40,668 bases of DNA from NCBI GenBank assembly GCA_021296375.1, contig JAGWAQ010000001.1, positions 1 through 40,668 of the forward strand, in the 5' to 3' direction. The DNA comes from Alphaproteobacteria bacterium. GTDB lineage: Bacteria; Pseudomonadota; Alphaproteobacteria; Puniceispirillales; UBA1172. Numbering within the stretch: the stretch's first letter is position 1; the number at the start of each line of letters is the position of its first letter. The notes below the pieces were generated by a model, which searched no databases, was not told the DNA's origin, and was given only the letters and a program-made list of their open reading frames with translations. The position numbers and the translations under genes were made by a program. Shown here piece after piece: positions 31,721-40,589 of this stretch.

Positions 31721-31735
31721 AAAAGGAGGCTACCC

Positions 31736-32122
31736 ATGCCATTCCAATTCACCGCCGACGCCACGTTCAAATGGCCCGTCACCATCATCAAGCCGGTGCC
31801 TGACCAGCCGGGCCAGACCACCAGCCATGAGTTCATCGGCGTCTTCAAGCAGCAAATGCAACATGCCCATGACGCGTTGAACGACAGCCTGAACGAGATT
31901 GACCCCCGTTCCCCCACCGCCCTGGAAGAAGCCGCGGCGATCAACCGCGAGTGGTACCGGCAGATCCTCGTCGACTGGGAGGATATCCTTGACGGCGAGG
32001 GCCAGCCCCTGCCCTTCAGCGCGGCAAATCTCGATCTGTTGCTGACGGACCCGGTGGTTGGGCTTTGCATTTCCAAAGCTTATAACGCGTCGCAGAAACA
32101 GGACGCCCAGAAAAAAAACTGA
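31736..32122 (+). CDS. Tail assembly chaperone (gpG-like)
   Basis: A 128-aa acidic-helical protein directly after the tail tube gene, with AAGGAGG before its ATG. Its 3' end carries eight A's (32111-32118) then C, so the in-frame codons end AAA AAA AAC and then TGA. This is the lambda G position: a -1 slip yields a G-T fusion chaperone for tape measure assembly. Confidence 0.7.
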   Translation: MPFQFTADATFKWPVTIIKPVPDQPGQTTSHEFIGVFKQQMQHAHDALNDSLNEIDPRSPTALEEAAAINREWYRQILVDWEDILDGEGQPLPFSAANLDLLLTDPVVGLCISKAYNASQKQDAQKKN

Positions 32123-32517
32123 TCGCGCTGGCGCGGCGATGGTTCACCCCATCCCCCGTCAGCAGTGCCGCCGACAGAGAGGATTTGCAAATGCAGGCCG
32201 AGGCCCTGGGCATTGACGCCGCGGCGTTCAAGCGGATGATGCCGCCGGAAGCTGGCGCCCCTGATGGCGCCCCTGATGGCACCCCGCCCGACGTGCTGGA
32301 GGTGCTGCCCGCCAACACCAACGCCGCGTGGCTGTTCCTGACCTGCTCGAGCCAATGGCGGGTGGCGGGCATGTCGGGCCAGCCCATGGGGCTGGACATG
32401 GGGGCGGTGGCCACCATCGCCCGGGCGCGCGACATCCCCCTTGACGCCGACACGCTCGACCGCCTACTGGTGATCGAGCGTGAGGCGCTGCGCTTGATGC
32501 AGAAGGCGGTGGCATGA
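32113..32517 (+). CDS. Tail chaperone T part reached by -1 frameshift
   Basis: The heptamer A-AAA-AAC at 32113-32119 fits X-XXY-YYZ in the G frame and a slip gives KLIALARRW... in the T frame to the stop at 32517. The downstream stretch includes SSQWRVAGMSGQPMGLDMGAVA, resembling DUF1799, a T-type domain. A separate ATG at 32191 with AGAGAGG upstream means independent translation of T is also possible. Frame and domain order fit lambda GT. Confidence 0.65.
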   Translation, partial: KKLIALARRWFTPSPVSSAADREDLQMQAEALGIDAAAFKRMMPPEAGAPDGAPDGTPPDVLEVLPANTNAAWLFLTCSSQWRVAGMSGQPMGLDMGAVATIARARDIPLDADTLDRLLVIEREALRLMQKAVA

Positions 32518-34730
32518 CCTACACCATCCAGACCACCATCACCGCCGACACACGGCCCTTTACCCGCGGCACCCGCCGCGCGGAACAGGCGGCGGACAAG
32601 TTCCGCAATCGGCTTGACCAGACCGACCGCAGTGCCCGCAAGGCGGCGGGCGGCATTGGCGCGACGGCGGGCGCGGCGGGGGCGCTGAAGACGGCGATCG
32701 CCGGGCTGAGCTTCGGCCTGCTCCTGCGCCAGACCACCCAGATTACGCGCGGCATCCTCAACACCCGAAAGCAGTTCGAGGATCTGCGCAACACCTTGAC
32801 GGTGCTGTCGGGGGGGGTTCAGCAGGCGGATCGTGACTTTGAATTGATCCGCGACTTTGCCAGCACCACGCAATTCTCAGTGCAGGAACTGGTCCAAGGG
32901 TTCAGCCTGCTCAGGGCGGTGGGGATTGACCCCACCACCGACAGCCTGAAAGGGCTGGGTGAGATCGCGTCAGCGTTTAGTCGTGAATTTGGTGATGTCG
33001 TGCTGGCGGCCATTTCCGGTGAGGCGGAAACCCTCAAAAAGCTCGGCATCACCCTGCGCCGAAATGGCGAAGAAGCTACGCTGATCTACAAGGGCGTCAG
33101 TCAAAACCTTGTTAATGACAATAAGGTGATTACTCAAGCCATTATTGATCTGGGAAATACGGCCTTGACGGGAAGCATCGCGCTTGCCGCCAACTCCATC
33201 AGCACGCTCGAATCAAATGTCGGTGACGCGCGCGAGGGTTTTGAAGAGATGATAGCCACCAGCCGCGGGATGGATGATGCCTGGAAAGAGTTGAATCGCA
33301 CGGTCATAGAATTATTCAATTCTAATGATGAGCTTGCCAAGGCCATTGGTGAAGACCTTGCCGATGCCCTGAATGCCATCACCGACATCCTGAAGTCAGG
33401 CGTTATTCAAAACAGTCTTGCCGAAATTTATGAAACATTGAGCAACATTGCCAGCATTGGCGGCGGCGCCCTAGCTGGCGGTATTCTGGGCAAGCTTTCA
33501 AAGTTTGCTGCGGGCGCGGCGACGGGCGGTGCCAGGGGATCGCGGCTGGGATGGTTGGGTGCCTTGATTGGCGGCACCATCGGGGGAATTTCATCATCTC
33601 GTGATGATGATGATGAATTGTTGCCGTTCGAGTTGCGCCGCATGCTGAAGGTTGCAGAGAAGCGCGCTGAAACACTCAGAGGAGATATTTCAAATGCCGA
33701 ACAACTGCAAGACGCCGGAATAAACCAGCCCAATCTTCCTTCGATGCGCAATCAATTGATGAATATGAATGATCACATCAATCGATTACAGCGTGAAATC
33801 AACATTAGGAGAGCCGCCGAACCTCCCGAACAGGATTATGTTGATCTGGGTTTTGTCAGCCCCCATGACACCGCGGTCGGCTTTGCGCCGCCTGGCATGG
33901 CCCTGCCGACGGAACGGAACATGCAGGAGATTATGGGCCGCAATTTCGGTTCCTATCTTGACGACATCCGCGAGGCCAACCGGCTGGAGCTGATGCGCGC
34001 GCAGGGGCTTGACCACCTGATCGAGCAGGAGGAGGCCATCAACCGCGTCCGCGCCGAGGCGCGTGAGCGCTATGGCGAGAACATCGAGCTGACGAAACTG
34101 CAGGAGGACGCCATCCGCAACCTCATTATCACCCAGCAGCAGCAGCTTGAGCAGATGGAGCTGGTCAGCGCCGGGGCCGACCGGTTTGGTGATGTCGCCA
34201 CACGCAGCTTTGACGCCCTGCTGGACAACACCAAGAGCTTCGCTGACGCCTTCAAATCAATTTTGCGGGACATCGTCCTCGACCTGATCCGCGCCCAGAT
34301 CAGGATGCAGGCGGTGCAGTTTTTCACCGGCCTGTTCGCCCCCGCCCCCGCCTTCACCGACATCGGGGCGGGCGCGGGCGGTGTTGGCGGCGGCTTCACC
34401 AGCATCAACCACTATGGCGGTATGCCCGGCCAGGCGGCCATGCGATACGATGAGGTGCCGACGGTGCTGCGGCGTGACGAAGAGGTGCTGAACACCTCCG
34501 ACCCCCGCCACCGCCGCAATCGCGGCATGAGCGGCGGCATGAGCGGTGGTGGCGCCACCTATAACCTTGACCTCGCCGTTTACGGGGAGGCCAGCGAAGC
34601 GCAGGTGGAGGGCGCCGTGGCCCGCGCCATGAGCGCGGCAGTGCCGGGCATCATTCGGGCATCGGCTGACATCACCCGTGGTGAGCTGATCGAGGACAGT
34701 ATCGACGGCAGCAACAACGGAGGGTTCTAA
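32514..34730 (+). CDS. Tail tape measure protein
   Basis: A 738-aa protein with ATGA overlap with T. The N-terminus has a helical lambda-like start (TADTRPFTRGTRRAEQAADKFRNRLDQTDRS) and a region similar to tape-measure cores (LLRQTTQITRGILNTRKQFEDLRNTLTVLSGG). A glycine-rich hydrophobic segment occurs near residues 308-362. It sets tail length and helps DNA ejection. The tail would be roughly 100 nm if each residue spans 0.15 nm, a rough estimate. Confidence 0.82.
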   Translation: MTYTIQTTITADTRPFTRGTRRAEQAADKFRNRLDQTDRSARKAAGGIGATAGAAGALKTAIAGLSFGLLLRQTTQITRGILNTRKQFEDLRNTLTVLSGGVQQADRDFELIRDFASTTQFSVQELVQGFSLLRAVGIDPTTDSLKGLGEIASAFSREFGDVVLAAISGEAETLKKLGITLRRNGEEATLIYKGVSQNLVNDNKVITQAIIDLGNTALTGSIALAANSISTLESNVGDAREGFEEMIATSRGMDDAWKELNRTVIELFNSNDELAKAIGEDLADALNAITDILKSGVIQNSLAEIYETLSNIASIGGGALAGGILGKLSKFAAGAATGGARGSRLGWLGALIGGTIGGISSSRDDDDELLPFELRRMLKVAEKRAETLRGDISNAEQLQDAGINQPNLPSMRNQLMNMNDHINRLQREINIRRAAEPPEQDYVDLGFVSPHDTAVGFAPPGMALPTERNMQEIMGRNFGSYLDDIREANRLELMRAQGLDHLIEQEEAINRVRAEARERYGENIELTKLQEDAIRNLIITQQQQLEQMELVSAGADRFGDVATRSFDALLDNTKSFADAFKSILRDIVLDLIRAQIRMQAVQFFTGLFAPAPAFTDIGAGAGGVGGGFTSINHYGGMPGQAAMRYDEVPTVLRRDEEVLNTSDPRHRRNRGMSGGMSGGGATYNLDLAVYGEASEAQVEGAVARAMSAAVPGIIRASADITRGELIEDSIDGSNNGGF

Positions 34731-35338
34731 TGGCTAACATCACCTGGCCTTCTGAATTGCCGCCGCCGATGTCCATGGAGTTCCAGCCGGAGGTCAGCCG
34801 CGAGAGCTTCACCAGCCCCTTCACGGGGTCGGTGCAACGGCAGGAAAACTACCGCCGCTGGACCGCCCGCATGAGCTGGCCCCTCCTGACCGCCGCCGAA
34901 GCGCGGGTGATGGACGGGCTGATCGAGGACATCAGCGGGGACAACGCCCTGCTTCTGCCGTTGTTTCATCGCGACCAGCCGCAATCGGGCATCACCGCCC
35001 ATCCCGGCGGTATTGTGGACAGCTCCACCCGTTTGAACCTCGGGGGGTTGCCGCACAACCACGTCAGCGCCCTGACCCGCGGCGATTTCATCACCGTCGT
35101 CGATGGCGACAATTACCTCCTTAACCGCGTCGCCGCCAATGTCGATAGCGACGGGATTGGTGACGCCTTTGTCGACCTGACGCGGCCCCTGCGACTCAAT
35201 ATCGTCGGTGATACTATTTTAACGATCATCAACAGCCCGGTCTGCCGCATGCAGGTGGTGGACCGCAATGGCTACAAGATCACCACGCGCCTCGGCGGCG
35301 CGACCAGCGCCCAGCTGACATTGCGGGAGGTCTGGTGA
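34730..35338 (+). CDS. Distal tail protein-like
   Basis: A 202-aa beta-rich protein immediately after the tape measure, in the lambda M/L position. ATGGCT start overlaps the tape measure stop by one base. Aromatic N-terminal ITWPSELPPPMSMEFQPEV pattern is typical of distal tail proteins. Assigned by order. Confidence 0.6.
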   Translation: MANITWPSELPPPMSMEFQPEVSRESFTSPFTGSVQRQENYRRWTARMSWPLLTAAEARVMDGLIEDISGDNALLLPLFHRDQPQSGITAHPGGIVDSSTRLNLGGLPHNHVSALTRGDFITVVDGDNYLLNRVAANVDSDGIGDAFVDLTRPLRLNIVGDTILTIINSPVCRMQVVDRNGYKITTRLGGATSAQLTLREVW

Positions 35339-35904
35339 TGACCTTACCGGTGAGCGACAGCTTCAAGAACAGGGTGGCGGAGCCTGAAATCCAATCCTTC
35401 ATTGCCGTCTATCTCGATTTCGAAAGCGGCGGCGTATGGGTCAGCACCGCTTCACGCGAGATACACCTGCCCGCCGATGGCGACATCCCCGCCGTCACCC
35501 CCATCCCCCTGGGCAACGCCATGAGCGTCGGGCGGCTCAACAACAAGGGCGACGCCCTGACCCAGAAGGTCGCGCTGACGGTGGAAGGCGTGACGGGAAC
35601 CATGGTGGGGCTGGCCCTGACGGAAAACATCAAGGGCCGTTACGCCTATTTCCAGCAAGTGCTGATCAATCATCACGGGCTGCTGGCGCGCGGCGATCTG
35701 TTTGTCGGAGTGATGGAAACCATCCAGGTGATCGCCGGTGAGCAGGGCGCGGTGCGGATCAACATCGGCGACTGGCTGTCGGGGTTTGGCACCGCCAGCA
35801 ATCTGAGCTATTCCGACGCCGACCAGCAGGTGCTGCGGGCGGGTGACACCGTCTTCGCCGGGGCTGAGGACTTTGGCGACATGGCGGTGAATTGGGGGCG
35901 GTGA
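35338..35904 (+). CDS. Tail hub-type protein
   Basis: A 188-aa protein between the distal tail protein and the peptidase-like gene. GGGAGG precedes the ATG. N-terminal FKNRVAEPEIQSFIAVYLDF and a beta-rich body suggest a hub or tip subunit comparable to DUF2163-type genes in GTA-like tails, but the similarity was judged by eye only. Confidence 0.5.
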   Translation: MTLPVSDSFKNRVAEPEIQSFIAVYLDFESGGVWVSTASREIHLPADGDIPAVTPIPLGNAMSVGRLNNKGDALTQKVALTVEGVTGTMVGLALTENIKGRYAYFQQVLINHHGLLARGDLFVGVMETIQVIAGEQGAVRINIGDWLSGFGTASNLSYSDADQQVLRAGDTVFAGAEDFGDMAVNWGR

Positions 35905-36371
35905 TGGACGTTAAAACGGCCCTTAAATGTTATGTGAAAGGCATTCAGGCGCAGCCTTATGAAGTGGGGCGGCACGACTGCCTGACCCTGATTGCCGGCT
36001 GGCTCAATTTTATTGAACCCGGGCGCGTCGACCTGCCGGCCTACGCGACGGTGGAAGAGGTCATGGCGGCGGCGGCGGCGCGCTATGACACCAAGCTGGC
36101 GCGGGTGATGCAGATGTGCTGGTGGGAGGACGTCACCTTTGGGATGACGCTTATCCAGCGCCTTGATGACGCCCGGCCCGGTGACGTCGCCCTTGTAAAA
36201 CTTGACGGGGTGAATCTTGACGGGGTCCAGATGGAGAGCCACCAGCCGCTTGATTACGTCACCGCCATCATGGCCTTCACCCCCCGCCACGCTTTTGTGA
36301 TGACCGATGGCGGCTTGAGCCAGATCGCCGTCACCTCCATCTTCAGGGGAAAGCGACCATATGGGCGGTAA
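35904..36371 (+). CDS. NlpC/P60-like (DUF6950-type) tail peptidase
   Basis: A 155-aa protein with the start YEVGRHDCLTLIAGWLNF, the GxHDC catalytic-Cys motif of DUF6950/NlpC-P60-like tail proteins. A later HAFVMTDGG segment may supply the His. It lies before the tail tip gene as in GTA and lambda K, and could cut the wall during infection. Confidence 0.65.
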   Translation: MDVKTALKCYVKGIQAQPYEVGRHDCLTLIAGWLNFIEPGRVDLPAYATVEEVMAAAAARYDTKLARVMQMCWWEDVTFGMTLIQRLDDARPGDVALVKLDGVNLDGVQMESHQPLDYVTAIMAFTPRHAFVMTDGGLSQIAVTSIFRGKRPYGR

Positions 36372-39300
36372 TTTCAACACAAGGGCCATCCTGTCCATCG
36401 GCGTCGCCGTCGGCGTCGGCTACCTGACCGGCGGGCTGGGCATTGCCGCCGCTGGCTCATTCTGGGCGACCTCCGCGGGGGCGGCGGTGTTCTATGGCGG
36501 GCTGGCCACCGCCGCCGTCCTGCTGGCCCCGAAACTGCCGCAACCCCCCGCCTTTAATGACCCCGGGCGTGAGCTGGGGTTGAACTCCGGCGCGCAATAC
36601 CGCCGGATTGTCTATGGCCGCATGCGCGTGCCGCTGACCGCCACCTTCATCGACGCCGATGGTGCCAATAATTCCACCCTCGTCCAGGTCTTCCCCATCG
36701 CTGACGGCCCCATCGAGGGCGCGGCGATCTGGTTTGATGACGCGATTTATACGGAACATGACGGCACCGCCGACGTGCGCATCACCCGCGGGCGGTTCAA
36801 CGTGACGGCCGACACTGCCTTGACCGCCGCCAGCCGTGACATTGACTGGTCGGCGACGCGGATCGGCGCCGGTGTCGCCCTGGCCTTCATCGAACTGGAA
36901 TATGACCGTGATGATTTCGCGGGCGGCATCCCCCGCCTGACGGCGGTGGTTGACGGCGCGCTTTTGTGGGACCCCCGCGACACCGGCATCGTCATCACCG
37001 GCGCGAGCGGCAACGTCATCACCACCGCCACCCCCCATCTGCTGGCCGTCGGCGCCATCGTCTGGCTGTCGGGCCACGCCGATTGGGGGCGATATGAGGT
37101 CGTCGCCGTCGCCAGCCAAACAACGCTGGAGCTGATGGGGCTGGACGGCCAGCGCGTCCAGCCGGGGAGCGGCGCTATCTATTTAATGCACTGGAGCAAT
37201 AACGCCGCGATGTGCATCCTTGATCAGGTCATCCGCGCCGCCCGCGGCAAACCCGATTGGGTGATGCTCAGCAAAATGATCGACATTCCCAGCTTTGAGA
37301 CCGCCGCCGACATTTGTGATGAATACGTCACGCTTGCCGACACCACCCAGCAGCGCCGCTACACCGTCGATGGCGTCGTCAGCTCTGCCGAGGCCCCGGG
37401 GGAGGCCCTGCGCGACATGCTGGCGGCCTGCGGCGGCATGCTGGTGCGGCGGGCGGGCGCGCTGGCGCTGGTGGCAGGGGCGGGACGTGACGCCGAGGTG
37501 ACGATCACCGAAGACGACATCATCGGCGATGTCGCCGTCAACCGCTTTGTCCCGAAATCATCGCTTTTCAATGCCATCAACGGCACCATCTCGGCGGCGG
37601 AAAAGGACTGGGCCGCCACCGTCACCCCGCTGGTGGCAAACGCCACCTACGCCGCCGAGGACGGCGGGCAGATCATCTTCAAGCAGGACCTGCGATTCGT
37701 CACCGACATCACCCGCGCCCAGCGGCTCCACAAGATCGCCCTCGAAAAACACCGCCAGACCATCACCGTGCAACTGCCCGTTAAGCCCAAGCTCGGCTGG
37801 CTGACCCCCGGCGATGTCGTCAACCTGACGATCGACCGATTCACTTGGGACGCCAAGCCCTTTATGGTGACGGCGGTGGATTCGGGGCCGCATAATGAGG
37901 CCAAGCTGACCCTCACCGAACACACGGCGGCGGTCTATGACTGGAACGCCGGTGAGGAAACCACCATCGATCTGGCCCCGAACATTTCGATTCCGGACCC
38001 CACTATGACCTTGCCGGTAACAGGGCTGGTGGTAACGGCGGGTGATGACGAGATCGAACAATTCCAGGACGGCACCACCGTGCTGCGCATCAGGGCGTCA
38101 TGGGTGGTGCCGGCTGATGGCTACGTCGAGCGCATCGAAATCCAGTGGCAGGGCGCTGGTGAGACGAGCTGGAACAGCCGCATCGTCAGCGCGGCGGTGA
38201 CGGAAAGCTACATCACCAACCCAATCGCTGGCGCGGATTACGCCGTCAGGGTGCGGGCGATTAATGTCTTCGGCGCGGCGTCGGCATGGGTGCAGGCCAG
38301 CGTTAACGTCTTGAACGAGGCGGGGCCGCCTGACGCGCCCTCAGCCCTCACTGTCATTCGCCAGCGCGCCGACGGCGTCGACATCCTGATTGGCGGCACC
38401 ACCGCCCGCGACCTGAGCCACTACGAGCTGCGCTACACCGTCGCGCAATTGGGCGAGACCCCCGCCGCCATCACCAGTGAGGGGGACTGGACCGCCGCCG
38501 CCGTGCTGGAACGCCGCTCCGCCGTGCCGGTGATCGCAGGGCAGGACTGGGCCGCCACGGTTTTCCCGCCCGGGACGGGGAATTACCGCATTTACGCCCG
38601 CGCTGTCGACCGCACGGGCAACCTGAGCGCCATCAGCGCCAACGCCAGCGACACCACGGCATTTCTCGACCAATCGGGCATCGTCGCCTACCAGGCGCGC
38701 GGCAGGGGCGTCGGCTGGGACGGCGTCAGCTGGACCAACATGATCAACGGCGCCGACAACCTGCTGCTGCCGTTAGCTGGAATTATTGCAAGCAGCGTCG
38801 AGCAATCAAATCAGATTTTTGATGTCGACATCTGGAATGATTCTGATGACTGGCTGTTAACCCCGACTTTAAGTGAAAGTGTCGTCACGATGCCGGAAAT
38901 CGAGCTGGACAGCCAGATCGACGCGACATTACGGTTTGACACTGACCTCTTTTACCCTCCTGACCGGGCGGTGGCGATCGAACCGCTTATTCAGCGCCAG
39001 TTCCGCCAGCGTCATGACGGCACCTGGTCGGCCTGGGCGGACATGGCCCTGACCCAGGCGATTTGCGCCGACAGGGTGCAGGTCCGTGTTAAAATCCTCC
39101 ATGACACGGCGGGCGACCCCCGCCGCAGCTTCGGGCTGAGCCGCGCCTCGGCGGCCGTAACCGTCTTTACCACATCAACCCCGCCCGCCACCGCCACGGT
39201 GGCCGTGGCGGCCACAGGGGTGGTGATCACCTTCCCCCAAACATTTATTCAACCGCCACTCGTCACCGCCAATGTCACCAGCGTCGCTAGCGGCTCGATT

Positions 39301-39426
39301 GATGACTACGAGGTGGCGGGCCTCGGCACCGCCACCACCACCGGCGTGACGTTATACATCCGCCATAAATCCACCCAGACCCTGACCACCGGCTCATTGC
39401 AGTTCGAGGCAACGGGGCTGATCTAA
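36361..39426 (+). CDS. Central tail tip / host specificity protein (J-like)
   Basis: A 1021-aa protein with an N-terminal hydrophobic, glycine-rich stretch (about 8-60) followed by beta domains and, from about 545 to 770, fibronectin III-like segments (SALTVIRQRADGVDI...HYELRY; RIEIQWQGAGETSW). The C-terminus is beta-rich with Ala/Thr content. It forms the tail tip and recognises the host. AGGGGAAAGC precedes the ATG. Overlaps the peptidase gene by 11 nt. Confidence 0.78.
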   Translation: MGGNFNTRAILSIGVAVGVGYLTGGLGIAAAGSFWATSAGAAVFYGGLATAAVLLAPKLPQPPAFNDPGRELGLNSGAQYRRIVYGRMRVPLTATFIDADGANNSTLVQVFPIADGPIEGAAIWFDDAIYTEHDGTADVRITRGRFNVTADTALTAASRDIDWSATRIGAGVALAFIELEYDRDDFAGGIPRLTAVVDGALLWDPRDTGIVITGASGNVITTATPHLLAVGAIVWLSGHADWGRYEVVAVASQTTLELMGLDGQRVQPGSGAIYLMHWSNNAAMCILDQVIRAARGKPDWVMLSKMIDIPSFETAADICDEYVTLADTTQQRRYTVDGVVSSAEAPGEALRDMLAACGGMLVRRAGALALVAGAGRDAEVTITEDDIIGDVAVNRFVPKSSLFNAINGTISAAEKDWAATVTPLVANATYAAEDGGQIIFKQDLRFVTDITRAQRLHKIALEKHRQTITVQLPVKPKLGWLTPGDVVNLTIDRFTWDAKPFMVTAVDSGPHNEAKLTLTEHTAAVYDWNAGEETTIDLAPNISIPDPTMTLPVTGLVVTAGDDEIEQFQDGTTVLRIRASWVVPADGYVERIEIQWQGAGETSWNSRIVSAAVTESYITNPIAGADYAVRVRAINVFGAASAWVQASVNVLNEAGPPDAPSALTVIRQRADGVDILIGGTTARDLSHYELRYTVAQLGETPAAITSEGDWTAAAVLERRSAVPVIAGQDWAATVFPPGTGNYRIYARAVDRTGNLSAISANASDTTAFLDQSGIVAYQARGRGVGWDGVSWTNMINGADNLLLPLAGIIASSVEQSNQIFDVDIWNDSDDWLLTPTLSESVVTMPEIELDSQIDATLRFDTDLFYPPDRAVAIEPLIQRQFRQRHDGTWSAWADMALTQAICADRVQVRVKILHDTAGDPRRSFGLSRASAAVTVFTTSTPPATATVAVAATGVVITFPQTFIQPPLVTANVTSVASGSIDDYEVAGLGTATTTGVTLYIRHKSTQTLTTGSLQFEATGLI

Positions 39427-39440
39427 GAAAGGAAACCGTC

Positions 39441-40448
39441 ATGGCATTTAGCAATTTGATCCTCGGCCTGATCATCGAAAATCAGGGAAGTGCGAGTAAT
39501 ACATTTCCGGAAATTCACGCTTTGAGTGACCCCGCGTCAGACGTCGTCGAGGTGGCCACCGCCGTCCACGCCCTCTTCGATTTCATGAATCAGCACATGA
39601 CCAATAGCGCCTTTGATGAGGGGGTCTGGGACGGCGATCGATTCAGCATCACCACCACTGATCTTGACGACGCGCCGGTAGGTGTCGCCGGTTACGCAAC
39701 ATCGGCATCCAATACTCCTGTCAGCGGCGATGACGGGTTGGTCATCACCCACCACGCCGACGGCGCGTTACATCAATTCGCCCTTGCAGATAACGCCTGC
39801 CGAATGTTCTGGCGTTGCGCTGTTCACAGCAACCAGTCTTACGGTGACTGGATTGAAATTCCCCAGCCCGCCACCCAGGCACAGGCCGAGGCAGGAACCG
39901 CCGGTGACGGCGTTTACATGACCCCGCAACGGGTGGCGCAGGCCATCGCCGCGCTGGCCTATCGCGGGGAAACACGGTGGATCACCGCATCAGGAAATCA
40001 AACCGTAACCATCCCTGATGGTTGCACCGTCATTGAAATTGAGGCGTCCGGTGGCGGCGGCGGCGGCGGTGGTGATGGCGGCACCGGGGCGTTCAATGGC
40101 ACAACTGGCGGAACCACCACAGTCACTATTACGGGTCAAACAAACATTTCCGCGTTGGGGGGAAATCCGGGCATGGCGGTGGGGAACAACCACCATGGCC
40201 AAGGGCAAAGGGGCGGCTCAACTGGTGGAACCGTGATAGATCGCGGGGGCGCGCCAGGTGGCGGCGGCGCAGTGAATAGCGGGGTTACAAAAATGGACGG
40301 TGGAACCGCTGACCTTGTTGTCAAAAGGTTCAATCGCGGCAGCTTAGCCAGCTTTACTGTTTTTGTTGGTGCTGGCGGCGCTGGCGCGGCTTCGACTAAT
40401 GCGGGCGCGGCAGGAGCCAAGGGTTTCGTCAAAGTGACGTTCCTTTAA
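39441..40448 (+). CDS. Tail fibre with glycine-rich receptor-binding end
   Basis: A 335-aa protein. Residues 1-175 look like a fibre stem (NTFPEIHALSDPASD, WDGDRFSITTTDL, TPQRVAQAIAAL). From about 180 a glycine-rich domain starts (ASGGGGGGGGDGG...GGAPGGGGAVNSG) and ends GAAGAKGFVKVTFL. Such glycine-rich tips act as variable adhesins in several phages. AAGGAAA lies 8 nt before the ATG. It is the last gene of the rightward operon. Confidence 0.72.
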   Translation: MAFSNLILGLIIENQGSASNTFPEIHALSDPASDVVEVATAVHALFDFMNQHMTNSAFDEGVWDGDRFSITTTDLDDAPVGVAGYATSASNTPVSGDDGLVITHHADGALHQFALADNACRMFWRCAVHSNQSYGDWIEIPQPATQAQAEAGTAGDGVYMTPQRVAQAIAALAYRGETRWITASGNQTVTIPDGCTVIEIEASGGGGGGGGDGGTGAFNGTTGGTTTVTITGQTNISALGGNPGMAVGNNHHGQGQRGGSTGGTVIDRGGAPGGGGAVNSGVTKMDGGTADLVVKRFNRGSLASFTVFVGAGGAGAASTNAGAAGAKGFVKVTFL

Positions 40449-40512
40449 TCTGCCATCAAACAGTGATTAATGAGGGTTTGACGAGGCGTTAAACAATGCC
40501 TAAAAAAAGGGT

Positions 40513-40537
40513 CACTTTTTGAAAAAGTGCGTTTTTT
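40513..40537 (+). terminator. Terminator of the rightward late operon
   Basis: CACTTTT and AAAAGTG form a 7-bp hairpin with a TGA loop (40513-40529), and CGTTTTTT follows. It sits 65 nt after the fibre stop and before the right-end sites, protecting them from transcription. Confidence 0.7.
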
Positions 40538-40543
40538 GAAATT

Positions 40544-40589
40544 GTGCAACTCTTCTGTCCAAATGTTGCAACTCTTTTGTCCGGCTACA
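40544..40589 (-). other. Right prophage end with transposase-site-like repeats R1 and R2
   Basis: On the minus strand GGACAAAAGAGTTGCAA (40566-40582, R1) and GGACAGAAGAGTTGCAC (40544-40560, R2) lie exactly 22 bp apart, like Mu R1 and R2. Their match with L1 (13 of 17 for R1) and L2 is clear. The terminus reads CTACA (40585-40589), inverted relative to TGTAG at 104. Transposase binding is inference. Confidence 0.78.
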
